A DNA stretch of 45,941 bases from Microvirga vignae (GCF_001017175.1 NZ_LCYG01000086.1:1-45941); one strand, 5' to 3'. Counted from the first letter of the stretch, positions 31,404 through 44,633 are shown. The notes: generated by a model from the letters alone, not told the origin. Translations and numbers: made by a program.

Positions 31404-32282
31404 TTACTTTTGGCGCAGGAAGGCTTCCAGCTCCTCGCGGAAGGCGGAGCCCAGATCCTCGCGCTCAAGGGCATAGGCCACGTTGGCCATGAGGAAGCCG
31501 ATCTTCGAACCCGTATCGTAGGTCTTGCCCTCGTACTTCATGCCGAAGAACCTCTGCTCCTTCATCAGGCGGATCATCGAGTCGGTCAGCTGGATCTCGT
31601 TGCCTGCGCCGCGCTCCTGAGTGGAGAGCAGGTCGAAGATCTCAGGCTGCAGGATGTAACGGCCGGAGATGATGTAGTTCGAGGGAGCCGTGCCCTTCGG
31701 GGGCTTTTCCACCATGCCTGTGATCTCGAAGGTCTGGCCGAATTCCTGACCCACCGAGACGATGCCGTATTGATGGGTCTGGTCGTCCGGCACCTGTTCC
31801 ACGGCGATGATGTTGCCGCCATGCTTTTCGTAGGCCGCGATCATCTGCTCCATGGAACCGCGGCTGAGCATATCCGGCAGAATGACCGCGAAGGGCTCGT
31901 CGCCCACGAGCTCACGGGCGCACCACAGCGCATGGCCCAGGCCCAGCGGCTCCTGCTGGCGGGTAAAGCTCGTTTGGCCGGCCTGAGGCTGGTCCTTGGC
32001 CAGAAGCTCCAGCTCCTTCGTCTTGCCGCGCGCCTCAAGGGTCCGATTCAGCTCATAGGCGATGTCGAAATGATCCTCGATCACGGCCTTGTTGCGGCCT
32101 GTGACGAAGATGAAATGCTCGATTCCGGCGGCCCGGGCCTCATCCACCACATGCTGCACCACGGGGCGGTCCACCACGCACAGCATCTCCTTCGGCACTG
32201 CCTTGGTTGCAGGAAGGAAACGGGTGCCGAGACCGGCAACAGGAAGAACTGCTTTGCGAATGCGCTTCATCGATTGAGCCAT
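31404..32282 (-). CDS. galU: UTP-glucose-1-phosphate uridylyltransferase
   Basis: A 292-aa nucleotidyltransferase that makes UDP-glucose from UTP and glucose 1-phosphate. The nucleotide-binding start KAVLPVAGLGTRFLPATKAVPKEML is intact, as are EQPLGLGHAL-like QEPLGLGHALWCA, the metal-binding VILPDML, GMVEKPP, and the GAGNEIQLTD motif. Two ATG codons (32282 and 32270) are possible starts; neither has a clear ribosome-binding site, and the 32321 extension looks spurious. It is divergent from galE (192-base gap). UDP-glucose feeds galE and cell-envelope glucans, including those handled by the OpgG-family protein at 6.8-8.4 kb. Confidence 0.94.
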   Translation of the reverse strand: MAQSMKRIRKAVLPVAGLGTRFLPATKAVPKEMLCVVDRPVVQHVVDEARAAGIEHFIFVTGRNKAVIEDHFDIAYELNRTLEARGKTKELELLAKDQPQAGQTSFTRQQEPLGLGHALWCARELVGDEPFAVILPDMLSRGSMEQMIAAYEKHGGNIIAVEQVPDDQTHQYGIVSVGQEFGQTFEITGMVEKPPKGTAPSNYIISGRYILQPEIFDLLSTQERGAGNEIQLTDSMIRLMKEQRFFGMKYEGKTYDTGSKIGFLMANVAYALEREDLGSAFREELEAFLRQK

Positions 32283-32474
32283 GGTTGAGCAGGAAGAGGG
32301 GGACAATCTAAGGCAGGACAAGGAAAAGAAAACCGCTCACTGTCAAGCTTGAGGTACCTATAACACCGAATGGCCTAATCTCTGCACCGGTGTCGCATCG
32401 TTATGGAGCCCTGGACCTGAATTGAAGCTGAAGCGTTTGGGTTAAGCTGCCCATTGGGGCATTGGAGGATGAAA

Positions 32475-33461
32475 ATGGCGGTACTGGTCACGGGCGGAGC
32501 AGGTTATATCGGAAGCCACATGGTGCTCGAGCTTCTGGATGCGGGCGAGCAGGTGGTGGTTCTCGATAACCTGTCCACCGGTTTCCGCTGGGCCGTCCCT
32601 TCCGAGGCCACTCTCGTCGTGGGCGACGTGGGCGATCAGGCCTTGGTGACCAGGGTCATCGAGGAGCACGGAATCGACAGCGTCATGCATTTCGCAGCCC
32701 GGATCGTGGTGCCGGAATCGGTCACCGACCCGCTGGGCTATTACTTCAACAACACCGTCAAGACGCGCGCGCTCATCGAGACGGCCGTCCAGACGGGGAT
32801 CAAGAACTTCGTCTTCTCCTCGACGGCCGCCGTCTACGGCAATGCCGAAGCTCCGCTTTTGACCGAGGACATGCCCTTAGTCCCAATCAATCCTTACGGA
32901 CGCAGCAAGCTCATGAGCGAGTGGATGCTCCAGGACGCCCACGCGGCCCATGGCCTTCGCTATGCCATTCTGCGCTATTTCAACGTCGCCGGCGCAGACC
33001 CCAAGAGCCGCTCGGGCCAATCGACACCTCAGGCCACCCACCTCATCAAGGTGGCGGCTCAGGCGGCCCTCGGCCAACGCCCCTGTCTCGACGTGTTCGG
33101 CACGGATTACGCGACGCCCGACGGCACCTGCGTACGCGACTACATCCAGGTGAACGATCTCGCCCGTGCCCACCTCGTGGCCCTGAAGTCCCTGCGCGAG
33201 GGTGGCGACTGCGCGGTTCTGAATTGCGGCTATGGCCACGGCGCTTCTGTTCTGGAAGTTGTGGACGTGGTCAAACGAGTTTCCGGCGTCGATTTCGAGG
33301 TGCGCTTGAGCCCGCGGCGCCCAGGCGATCCGGCTCAGCTCGTGGCCAAGGTCGACAAGATCCGCGGTCTCGGCTGGCAGCCACAGCATGATAACCTACA
33401 GGAAATAGTCGATCAGGCCCTGCGCTGGGAGCGCACTCTGGCGGAGCGGAAGGTCGCATAA
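32475..33461 (+). CDS. galE: UDP-glucose 4-epimerase
   Basis: A 328-aa short-chain dehydrogenase-type enzyme that interconverts UDP-glucose and UDP-galactose. The NAD-binding loop VTGGAGYIGSH lies at the N-terminus. The catalytic serine/tyrosine/lysine set is visible in FSSTAAVYG and NPYGRSK (tyrosine near residue 142). Substrate-binding parts LRYFNVAGADP, GTDYATPDGTCVRDYI and RRPGDPAQLVA are intact. The ATG at 32475 is preceded by GGAGG at 6 bases; the ATG two codons earlier is too close to it. It uses the product of the divergent galU gene. Confidence 0.94.
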   Translation: MAVLVTGGAGYIGSHMVLELLDAGEQVVVLDNLSTGFRWAVPSEATLVVGDVGDQALVTRVIEEHGIDSVMHFAARIVVPESVTDPLGYYFNNTVKTRALIETAVQTGIKNFVFSSTAAVYGNAEAPLLTEDMPLVPINPYGRSKLMSEWMLQDAHAAHGLRYAILRYFNVAGADPKSRSGQSTPQATHLIKVAAQAALGQRPCLDVFGTDYATPDGTCVRDYIQVNDLARAHLVALKSLREGGDCAVLNCGYGHGASVLEVVDVVKRVSGVDFEVRLSPRRPGDPAQLVAKVDKIRGLGWQPQHDNLQEIVDQALRWERTLAERKVA

Positions 33462-33555
33462 GGACTACCTATAAGGCTAGCTATCAACCGGCTGTTAACT
33501 CTCTTAGTGTCGCAATGGCAGGGTTCCTTCCGCCCTGTCTCCGTGAGCGACCTTC

Positions 33556-34782
33556 ATGCCCTTGCCGCTTTTCTCGGTGCGCCGCTTCTGCGGAGCCCTC
33601 CTTCTCGGTCTGAGCGTCACCAGTGGTATGGAGGGATGGACTCGCCCCGCACAGGCGCAGGAGGTCTCCGAGGATGGGTTCCAGCGCTTCGTGCAGAGCC
33701 TGTGGCCGGCGGCCAAGGCGCGCGGCATCTCGCGCGCTACCTTCGACGAGGCCTTCCGGGGCGTTCAGCCCGACCCCAAGATCATTGCGCTCACCAAGAA
33801 GCAATCCGAGTTCGTCCGCCCGATCTGGGATTATATCAACGGCTCCATCTCGGCTCAGCGCCTGCAGCGAGGCCGTGAGATGAATGCCGAATGGTCGAAG
33901 ACCCTGGCGGCTATCGAGAAGGCCTACGGGGTCCCGCGCTCCGTGGTGCTCGGCGTCTGGGGCATGGAGACCAATTTCGGTAGCTTCACCGGCTCGATCT
34001 ATGCGGTGCGGGCGCTCGCGACGCTGGCCTATACCGGCTATCGGGGCGACTTCTTCAAGGAGGAGCTGCTTATTGCGCTCCAGATCCTGAACCGGGAGCA
34101 TATCGGCCGGGACAAGATGCTGGGCTCCTGGGCCGGCGCCATGGGCCAGACACAGTTCATGCCTTCGAGCTTCATGAAATATGCCGTGGACGGCAACCGG
34201 GACGGGGTGCGCGACATCTGGTCATCGGTGCCCGATGCTATGGCCTCCACCGCCAATTACCTACGCGAGCAAGGCTGGGAGCCGGGGCTGCCCTGGGGCT
34301 TCGAAGTCAAGCTGCCGCAGGGCTTCGACTTCCGTCATCTGAGGCAGAACTTCGCCCATTGGCAGGCCCTGGGAGTTCGCCGGCTCGATGGCAAGGCCAT
34401 GCCGCGATCAGGCGAGGCGACTCTGTTCCTGCCGGGTGGGGCGAACGGCCCGGCCTTCCTGGTCACCAGCAATTACGACGTGATCAAGACCTACAACTCG
34501 TCCGATGCCTACGCCATGGGCGTGGCGCATTTGGGCGACCGGATCATGGGCGGCCTGCCGATCCAGGGGGCATGGCCCAAGGACCAGCCCATGCTCGGCA
34601 AGGATGAGCGCCAGGAATTGCAGCAACGCTTGGCCCGGCTCGGCTTCTACGAGGGCGATCCGGACGGCAAATTCGGGTCCAAGACCCGGGAGGCCGTGCG
34701 GAACTTCCAGCTCCGGCGTGGCTTGATTCCCGACGGCTATGCCGATTACGCGGTCTTGCGCGAATTGCGCACTGCCCGCTGA
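33556..34782 (+). CDS. Lytic murein transglycosylase with peptidoglycan-binding domain (MltB family)
   Basis: A 408-aa exported enzyme that cleaves peptidoglycan glycan strands. A signal region (residues 1-35, ending AQAQ) precedes the MltB-type catalytic domain: FQRFVQSLWPAAKARGIS, then VLGVWGMETNFGSFTG with the catalytic glutamate E138, and LGSWAGAMGQTQFMPSSFMKYAVDGN. The C-terminus (about residues 345-405) is a PG_binding_1 domain (RQELQQRLARLGFYEGDPDGKFGSKTREAVRNFQ). There is no lipobox, so it is periplasmic rather than a lipoprotein. It precedes an SGNH-hydrolase gene by 54 bases on the same strand. Confidence 0.93.
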   Translation: MPLPLFSVRRFCGALLLGLSVTSGMEGWTRPAQAQEVSEDGFQRFVQSLWPAAKARGISRATFDEAFRGVQPDPKIIALTKKQSEFVRPIWDYINGSISAQRLQRGREMNAEWSKTLAAIEKAYGVPRSVVLGVWGMETNFGSFTGSIYAVRALATLAYTGYRGDFFKEELLIALQILNREHIGRDKMLGSWAGAMGQTQFMPSSFMKYAVDGNRDGVRDIWSSVPDAMASTANYLREQGWEPGLPWGFEVKLPQGFDFRHLRQNFAHWQALGVRRLDGKAMPRSGEATLFLPGGANGPAFLVTSNYDVIKTYNSSDAYAMGVAHLGDRIMGGLPIQGAWPKDQPMLGKDERQELQQRLARLGFYEGDPDGKFGSKTREAVRNFQLRRGLIPDGYADYAVLRELRTAR

Positions 34783-34836
34783 CAGGTCCGGGGAAGGCTC
34801 TATAACAGGGTGGACCGGACCGAAGTGGAACCACCC

Positions 34837-36096
34837 ATGCGTTTGCTGACGATCCTTCGCCTCATGACTTTAAGCCTGCTTCTCGCCTTGGGGAGCGGGG
34901 CTTCGGTCATGGCGCAGGGCTACTACTATCAGCAGCCGCCGGCGCAGCCGGGTTATCGTGATCCTCGCGCCTACCCACCCGGCTATTATCCCGGCAAACT
35001 CGTGCAACCGGCCCAGCCTCAGCAAGGCTTCAGCCTGCGCCGTTTCTTCGGCGTTCCGGATGATCCGCCTCCGCCTGCGCGCCAGCCCGTCGCCAAGCCG
35101 CGCAAGGCGGCTCCCCCGCCAGCTGCTGTCGCACGCCCTGAAAAGCCTAAAATCAACCCCACCAACCATGTGGTGGTCTTCGGCGACTCGCTCGCCGAGT
35201 TCGCACGCCAAGGTCTCGACACGGTCTATGCCGAAAACCAGGATGTGGCCATCGCGGGTAAGATCCGGGGTGGCAGTAATCTCGTGCGCAGCGACTCGGC
35301 GGAATGGCCAAATTACATCAAGTCGACCCTCGATTCCGGACAGAAAGCGACACTCGCCGTCGTCATGCTGGGCTTGAGCGACCGCCAAGCCCTGCAGGAG
35401 GGCGAGGACAGGATCGATCTTCTCTCCGACCGCTGGAAGGAGATCTACACGAAGCGTGTCGATGCCATTCTGGATACCTTCAAGGAACGCAACATCCCCG
35501 TGGTCTGGATCGGCCTGCCACCGATGAAGAGCAGCAGGCTCTCCGAGGATCTCATGGCCATGAACGAGATCTACCGCGAAAGCGTGCAGCGTCATGGCGG
35601 AGCTTACGTGGATATCTTCCCCGGCTTCGTGGACGACGAGAACCGCTACACCTCCTTCGGCCCCGACGTCGATGGCGAGCCCGCGCGGCTTCGCACCGAT
35701 GACGGCGTATCCTTCACCAAGACAGGCGCGCGCAAGGTCGCCCACTTCGCCGATGTGGAGATCAAAAAGATCCTGGAATCGATCCGCATCGGCGCGCCGG
35801 TTGCGGCAGCCCCCGCGGATGGCCAACCTGTCACGAACATCGAAGCGGCCATTCCCGCACCGCCTGATCCTGCCGTTCCAGTTGCGCTTCCCGCCAAGCC
35901 GCTCGTCGGTCCCGTGCTGCCGCTGACGCGTCAGGATGTGGCGCCTGGCGGAAAGTTGGTCTCCGGCGCACCGAAGCTCAACGGTGACAACGCTTATCCC
36001 GTGCAGCGCGCCCTGCGCACCGGTATCGCGCCAAGCTCCCGCCCCGGACGCGCGGACGATTTCCGCTGGCCGCGAAGTTACTCGTCATCAGAATGA
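34837..36096 (+). CDS. DUF459 SGNH-type hydrolase with proline-rich linker
   Basis: A 419-aa exported protein. After a signal peptide (about residues 1-27, ending VMAQ) comes a Tyr/Pro/Gln-rich stretch (YYYQQPPAQPGYRDP) and a Pro/Lys linker to about residue 110. The SGNH core then begins with HVVVFGDSLAEFARQGL (nucleophile Ser in GDS), with later blocks in GGSNLVRSDSAEW, LGLSDRQ and VWIGLPPMKSSRLSEDL. The usual D-x-x-H near the end is replaced by GVSFTKTGARKVAHFAD. The family may act as envelope esterases or O-acetyl-transfer partners; substrate unknown. The ATG at 34837 is preferred over a GTG at 34810, which would hide the signal peptide. Confidence 0.83.
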   Translation: MRLLTILRLMTLSLLLALGSGASVMAQGYYYQQPPAQPGYRDPRAYPPGYYPGKLVQPAQPQQGFSLRRFFGVPDDPPPPARQPVAKPRKAAPPPAAVARPEKPKINPTNHVVVFGDSLAEFARQGLDTVYAENQDVAIAGKIRGGSNLVRSDSAEWPNYIKSTLDSGQKATLAVVMLGLSDRQALQEGEDRIDLLSDRWKEIYTKRVDAILDTFKERNIPVVWIGLPPMKSSRLSEDLMAMNEIYRESVQRHGGAYVDIFPGFVDDENRYTSFGPDVDGEPARLRTDDGVSFTKTGARKVAHFADVEIKKILESIRIGAPVAAAPADGQPVTNIEAAIPAPPDPAVPVALPAKPLVGPVLPLTRQDVAPGGKLVSGAPKLNGDNAYPVQRALRTGIAPSSRPGRADDFRWPRSYSSSE

Positions 36097-36098
36097 AG

Positions 36099-36137
36099 AA
36101 GGCAGCCTGATCCGGTGGATCGGCCGCCTTTCTATTT
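36099..36137. terminator. Bidirectional terminator between the SGNH hydrolase and gltD
   Basis: A long imperfect stem (AAGGCAGCCTGATCC with GGATCGGCCGCCTT, one mismatch and one bulge) closes a GGT loop. T-rich bases follow on the plus strand and A-rich bases precede it, so it can serve both converging genes. Confidence 0.75.
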
Positions 36138-36152
36138 GCCAAAGCCGGGCGA

Positions 36153-37574
36153 TCAGACCGGCAGGTTGCTCTCGCCCGTCAGGTAGGTGTCGATCGCACG
36201 CGCTGCTTGGCGGCCTTCGCGGATCGCCCACACTACGAGGGACTGACCGCGGCGCATGTCGCCAGCCACAAAGACCTTGTCGTTCGAGGTCCTGTAGCTC
36301 TTGTCGTCGGCGACCACGTTGCCGCGCCGATCGATCGTGACGCCGGACTGCTCGAGCAGGCCTTCCTTCACGGAGCCTGCAAAGCCAATGGCGATGAAGA
36401 CGAGATCGGCCTTGAGCACGAACTCGGTGCCCGGAATGGGCTGGCGCTTCTCGTCGACGCGCGCGCATTGCACGCCGGTCACCTGACCCTTCTTGCCTTG
36501 GATGCCGAGGGTTGCTGCCTGGAACTCGCGCTCGGCGCCTTCGGCTTGGCTAGAGGAGGTGCGCATCTTCGTCGGCCAATAGGGCCACACAGTCAGCTTG
36601 TCCTCACGCTCCGGAGGCTTGGGGCGAATGTCGAGCTGCGTCACGGAGAGCGCGCCCTGACGGAACGCGGTGCCGACGCAGTCGGACGCCGTGTCGCCGC
36701 CGCCGATGACGACGACGTGCTTGCCATTCGCAAGGACCGGTTCTGCCGTCACCTCTTCACCGCCGACGCGCTGGTTCGACTGAGTGAGATACGGCATCGC
36801 ATAATGCACGCCCCTCAGGTCCTGGCCCGGCAGTTTCGGATTGCGCGGATCTTCCGCGCCACCGGCGAAAAGCACCGCATCATACTCATTGTGGAGCGAG
36901 GCGAAGCTGCGATCCACGCCGATGTTGACGCCGCAATGGAAGATGACGCCTTCGGCCTCCATCTGCTTCACGCGACGGTCGATGTGGTACTTCTCCATCT
37001 TGAAGTCCGGAATGCCGTAGCGCAACAGTCCGCCGGGCTTTGCTTGGCGCTCGAATACATGCACCTCATGGCCTGCGCGCGCGAGCTGCTGTGCAGCCGC
37101 GAGACCCGCAGGGCCGGAGCCGATGATGGCAACACGCTTGCCCGTCGAGATCTCGGCAGGCTCGGGCTTGATGAAGCCCATCTCCCATGCCTTGTCGGCG
37201 ATGGCCTGCTCGATCGTCTTGATGGCGACCGGCTGGTTTTCGAGGTTGAGCGTGCATGCCTCCTCGCAGGGAGCAGGGCAGATGCGGCCCGTGAACTCGG
37301 GAAAGTTGTTGGTGGTGTGGAGGTTGCGCGCAGCCTCCTCCCAATCGTTCTGCCAGACCAGATCGTTCCAATCGGGAATCTGGTTGTGCACCGGACAGCC
37401 CGTCGGACCGTGGCAGAAGGGAATGCCGCAATCCATGCAGCGCCCCGCCTGCTTCTTCAGATCGTTGTCGTCGAGCGGCAGCGTGAACTCGCGAAAGTGT
37501 CGCACGCGCTCACCGGCGAGCTGATACTTCTGCTCCTGCCGATCGTATTCGAGAAAGCCTGTGACCTTACCCAT
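36153..37574 (-). CDS. gltD: Glutamate synthase small subunit
   Basis: A 473-aa flavoprotein that passes electrons from NADPH to the large subunit. Cysteine clusters near the N-terminus (RCMDCGIPFCHGPTGCPVHNQIPDW and CPAPCEEACTLN) bind iron-sulfur centres. The FAD-binding loop is VAIIGSGPAGLAAAQQLARAGHEVHVFE and the NADPH-binding loop is VVVIGGGDTASDCVG. The C-terminal GDMRRGQSLVVWAIREGRQAA closes the FAD site. It starts 18 bases after the gltB stop, so the two subunits are co-expressed. Length and motifs are normal. Confidence 0.95.
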   Translation of the reverse strand: MGKVTGFLEYDRQEQKYQLAGERVRHFREFTLPLDDNDLKKQAGRCMDCGIPFCHGPTGCPVHNQIPDWNDLVWQNDWEEAARNLHTTNNFPEFTGRICPAPCEEACTLNLENQPVAIKTIEQAIADKAWEMGFIKPEPAEISTGKRVAIIGSGPAGLAAAQQLARAGHEVHVFERQAKPGGLLRYGIPDFKMEKYHIDRRVKQMEAEGVIFHCGVNIGVDRSFASLHNEYDAVLFAGGAEDPRNPKLPGQDLRGVHYAMPYLTQSNQRVGGEEVTAEPVLANGKHVVVIGGGDTASDCVGTAFRQGALSVTQLDIRPKPPEREDKLTVWPYWPTKMRTSSSQAEGAEREFQAATLGIQGKKGQVTGVQCARVDEKRQPIPGTEFVLKADLVFIAIGFAGSVKEGLLEQSGVTIDRRGNVVADDKSYRTSNDKVFVAGDMRRGQSLVVWAIREGRQAARAIDTYLTGESNLPV

Positions 37575-37592
37575 CGGTTTGCCCCTTAATCC

Positions 37593-42308
<4,716 letters not shown>

Positions 42309-42347
42309 ATCAGATCCTCACATCCGAACACGTCTAAGACTTTTCGA

Positions 42348-42642
42348 GGCGGTTTTCGGGCCGCCGGATGAGGGGATCGTCCGGAGTGCCCGCCGCTTCA
42401 GGGTTGTCGAGGGTTGGGTCCGGCAGGGGAGCCCGCACCTCGCGGGCACCTTTGGGCTGTCTTCAGCCCAGAGTCGCCCGTTCCGCCCACGTTTTGCGGG
42501 CGGCTTTCGTGGTATCTCGTTTCGTTCGCGTCTGGCGAAGCATCAAGAAAACCTCAGGGCGAAGAAAGGGTGCAGGCACCCTAAAAGGGACAGCATCACT
42601 GTCCTAATGTGGGCAAAGTGCCAGAGTTCATGGCACCGCACA
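42348..42642 (-). promoter_or_regulatory. Long structured leader of gltB with serial hairpins
   Basis: The 495-base gap between gltB and the threonine aldolase gene holds no convincing protein gene but at least six hairpins. In gltB transcription order they are 42604-42588 (GGACAG stem, then CCCTTTT), 42581-42568 (GGGTGC stem, then TTTCTTC), 42503-42483 (CCGCCC stem), 42469-42454 (GGGCTG stem), 42447-42431 (GCCCGC stem) and 42365-42348 (GGCGG stem). The first two look like terminators on the gltB strand. No known riboswitch class is recognised. Confidence 0.5.
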
Positions 42643-42648
42643 AGAGGG

Positions 42649-42677
42649 TTTAGAAAAATTTTAGACAAAAGTTACAA
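42649..42677 (-). promoter_or_regulatory. Candidate housekeeping promoter of gltB
   Basis: On the minus strand, TTGTAA (42677-42672) and TCTAAA (42654-42649) are separated by exactly 17 bases in the most A/T-rich part of this gap. The predicted start near 42642 would give a leader of about 330 bases. The -35 box lies inside a nested palindrome at 42671-42698. This is a motif match only. Confidence 0.4.
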
Positions 42678-42698
42678 GTCGCCGACTCGGAATGTAAC
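42671..42698. promoter_or_regulatory. Nested palindrome over the gltB promoter region
   Basis: Outer arms GTTACA (42671-42676) and TGTAAC (42693-42698) enclose an inner palindrome AGTCG-C-CGACT (42677-42687). It overlaps the candidate -35 box of gltB and sits 106 bases upstream of the threonine aldolase gene, so a protein bound here could affect both divergent genes. The binding factor is unknown. Confidence 0.45.
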
Positions 42699-42803
42699 AA
42701 AAGCAATTCTTCCCAAGCCCGAAACGAAAGTCTTCTCCGATGGGTCAACCATCTTGACATGTCTGCTCCTGTAGGGAGGCTGGGCCCCTTCGAGGAGATG
42801 TTT

Positions 42804-43880
42804 ATGAATTTCGCAAGCGACAACATCGTGGGCGCCAGTGCTCCGGTGCTCCAAGCCCTTAGCAGTGCCAATGCCGGGGCCATGGCGGCCTATGGGGGCG
42901 ACGAGATCACCAAGCGGGTGAAAGCGCGCTTCACCGAGATCTTCGAGCGGGAGGTCTCGGTGTTCTTCGTCACCACGGGCACCGCCGCCAATGCTTTGGC
43001 GCTCTCGTCCGCCGTGCCGCCCTACGGCCTGTGCGTCTGTCATCGGGAGGCGCATATCATCGACGATGAATGCGGCGCGCCGGAATTCTTCATGCATGGG
43101 GCAAAGCTGGCAGGTCTCCCGGGTGTCGGGGCCAAACTCACGGCCGAGGGCGTCTCGGCTTATCTCGAGAGCCTGCCGAAGGCCGTGAAGCAGATGCCGC
43201 CCAAGGCCCTGTCGATCTCGCAAGTGTCCGAATGCGGCTTGGTCTACGGTCTCGACGAACTCAAAGCGCTCGGCCAGATGTGCCGCGAGCATGGCTTGGC
43301 CTTCCACATGGACGGAGCGCGCTTTGCCAATGCCCTTGTGTCGCTCGGCTGCACCCCCGCCGAGATGACCTGGAAGCAGGGCGTGGACATCCTCTCCTTC
43401 GGCGGCACGAAGAACGGCTGCCTCATGGCCGAGGCTATCGTGGTGTTCAAGCCGGAACTTGCCGAGGCGCTCGACTATCGGGCTAAGCGCGCGGGCCAGA
43501 TCATCTCCAAGGGCCGCCTGATCTCCGCGCAGTTCGAAGGCTATTTCGCGGACGATCACTGGTGCGCCAATGCCCGCCACGCCAACAGGCTGGCAAAGCT
43601 CCTCTCGGACGGGCTCACCCAGCTTCCCGGCGTGCGCCTCGCCTGGGAGACGCAAGCCAACGAGGTCTTTCCCATCATTCCGGCTGCCATGGACAAGGCC
43701 TTGAGGAATGCTGGCGTTCTCTACCATCCCTGGACGGAGCTGAGCCTGCCTGAGGCTGAGAAGGTCGGCCCGGATGAGGCATTGATCCGCCTTGTGGTGT
43801 CCTTCGCGACAAGGGAGGAGGATGTGCACAAGGTGCTCGATATCGCCCGCTCGGTGGCGTCCCGGCAGGCGGCGGAGTGA
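42804..43880 (+). CDS. Low-specificity L-threonine aldolase-type enzyme
   Basis: A 358-aa pyridoxal-phosphate enzyme of the beta-eliminating lyase/threonine aldolase family, splitting threonine (or allo-threonine, phenylserine) to glycine and an aldehyde. It shows NFASDNIVGASAPVLQAL, AAYGGDEITKRVKARF, FVTTGTAANALAL (cofactor phosphate loop), HREAHIIDDECGAPEFF, the FHMDGARFANA segment whose aspartate contacts the cofactor ring, and the catalytic lysine in SFGGTKNG. GAGGAG lies 6 bases before the ATG at 42804. It is divergent from gltB. Length is normal for the family. Confidence 0.91.
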   Translation: MNFASDNIVGASAPVLQALSSANAGAMAAYGGDEITKRVKARFTEIFEREVSVFFVTTGTAANALALSSAVPPYGLCVCHREAHIIDDECGAPEFFMHGAKLAGLPGVGAKLTAEGVSAYLESLPKAVKQMPPKALSISQVSECGLVYGLDELKALGQMCREHGLAFHMDGARFANALVSLGCTPAEMTWKQGVDILSFGGTKNGCLMAEAIVVFKPELAEALDYRAKRAGQIISKGRLISAQFEGYFADDHWCANARHANRLAKLLSDGLTQLPGVRLAWETQANEVFPIIPAAMDKALRNAGVLYHPWTELSLPEAEKVGPDEALIRLVVSFATREEDVHKVLDIARSVASRQAAE

Positions 43881-43995
43881 GATTGCCCTAACCCTGCCGC
43901 ATTCACCCGCGATGTCTCGCCCCACGAGACCTCGCCAACGGGGTGCACCTCCAGCCCCGGCGGGACAACCAGGACCAGGTTTCAAAAACAAGAAA

Positions 43996-44020
43996 AGCGC
44001 CCCGGGCCAACCGGGGCGCT
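43996..44020. terminator. Bidirectional terminator between the aldolase and hsp20 genes
   Basis: A perfect 10-base stem (AGCGCCCCGG and its complement) closes a GCCAA loop. The plus strand continues TCTTTCATTTC and the minus strand continues with a CTTTTCTTG run, so it can stop both converging transcripts. Confidence 0.85.
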
Positions 44021-44047
44021 CTTTCATTTCAGGGTCTCAAGAAGGGC

Positions 44048-44506
44048 TTAGGCGGCCTGCTTGGTCTGAACGGCCTGGGCGCCATTGGAAGAAATCGGAA
44101 TGAGCTTCGGCTTCTTGGCCTCGGGCGTCTCGCGCACGAGATCGATGTGGAGAAGACCGTTCTCGAGGGCAGCACCCGTCACCTGGACGCCGTCGGCCAG
44201 CTGGAAGCGCCGGTCGAAGCTGCGCGCCGCGATGCCCTGATGGAGCACGGCGGCCTTGCGCTCCTCGTTGGGCTTGCGATCGCCGCGCACGGAGAGGGTG
44301 TTTTCCTTCACCTCGATGGTGAGGTCCTTGTCGGTAAAGCCGGCAACCGCGATCGAGATGCGATAGGCATTCTCGCCGGTGCGCTCAATGTTGTAGGGCG
44401 GGTAGCTCGGAGCCGCGTCGACGCCAACCATCTGATCGAGCATCGAGAACAGGCGGTCGAAACCGACCGTATTGCGGTACAGGGGAGCAAGATCGAACTG
44501 TCGCAT
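44048..44506 (-). CDS. Small heat-shock protein, Hsp20/IbpA family
   Basis: A 152-aa holdase chaperone that keeps unfolding proteins soluble. The start MRQFDLAPLYRNTVGFDRLFSMLDQM is typical of IbpA-like proteins. The alpha-crystallin domain follows (YPPYNIERTGENAYRISIAVAGFTDKDLTIEVKENTLSVRGDR to GLLHIDLVRETPEAKKP), with the inter-subunit I-x-I-type motif (LIPIS) near the C-terminus. I chose the ATG at 44506, with GGAGG 7 bases upstream; the longer frame to 44632 runs through the RNA thermometer. A heat-shock promoter and a ROSE-like element control it. Confidence 0.94.
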   Translation of the reverse strand: MRQFDLAPLYRNTVGFDRLFSMLDQMVGVDAAPSYPPYNIERTGENAYRISIAVAGFTDKDLTIEVKENTLSVRGDRKPNEERKAAVLHQGIAARSFDRRFQLADGVQVTGAALENGLLHIDLVRETPEAKKPKLIPISSNGAQAVQTKQAA

Positions 44507-44598
44507 GGCATATCCTCCATCAGAAGCAACATGCATTTGTTGAAGATCCACCTTCATGAGGCTGGATCCAGGGTTCGTGACGCCAACTGGCCGCCACG
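44507..44598 (-). promoter_or_regulatory. ROSE-like RNA thermometer in the hsp20 leader
   Basis: In the hsp20 mRNA the ribosome-binding GGAGG (44518-44514) lies in GGAGGAU. It can pair with UUGCUUC (44529-44523) across a UGAU loop, leaving a G opposite G and a U opposite U. This exact weak-pair arrangement next to the ribosome-binding site is the hallmark of ROSE elements, which open on heating. A second hairpin (UGAAG/CUUCA, 44555-44540) lies just upstream. The leader length of about 90 bases from the candidate start fits the family. Confidence 0.82.
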
Positions 44599-44603
44599 AC
44601 CTC

Positions 44604-44633
44604 CATGTGGGAATAGATGCGGCTGCTTTCAAG
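44604..44633 (-). promoter_or_regulatory. Candidate RpoH (sigma-32) heat-shock promoter of hsp20
   Basis: On the minus strand CTTGAAA (44633-44627) resembles the -35 box of sigma-32 promoters. About 15 bases later TCCCACAT (44612-44605) resembles the CCCCAT-type -10 box. Transcription would start near 44598, giving the ROSE-like leader. It is a motif match supported by the heat-shock gene behind it. Confidence 0.62.

Noticed and set aside
42601..42660. A sigma-54 promoter (GG-N10-GC) for gltB, suggested by TGGCAC words on both strands
   Set aside because: The second element is missing at the required spacing on both strands. A sigma-70-like pair fits better.
42672..44027. A 451-codon antisense frame covering the threonine aldolase gene
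   Set aside because: The sense strand encodes a complete pyridoxal-phosphate enzyme. The antisense frame starts in the terminator region and has no family features.
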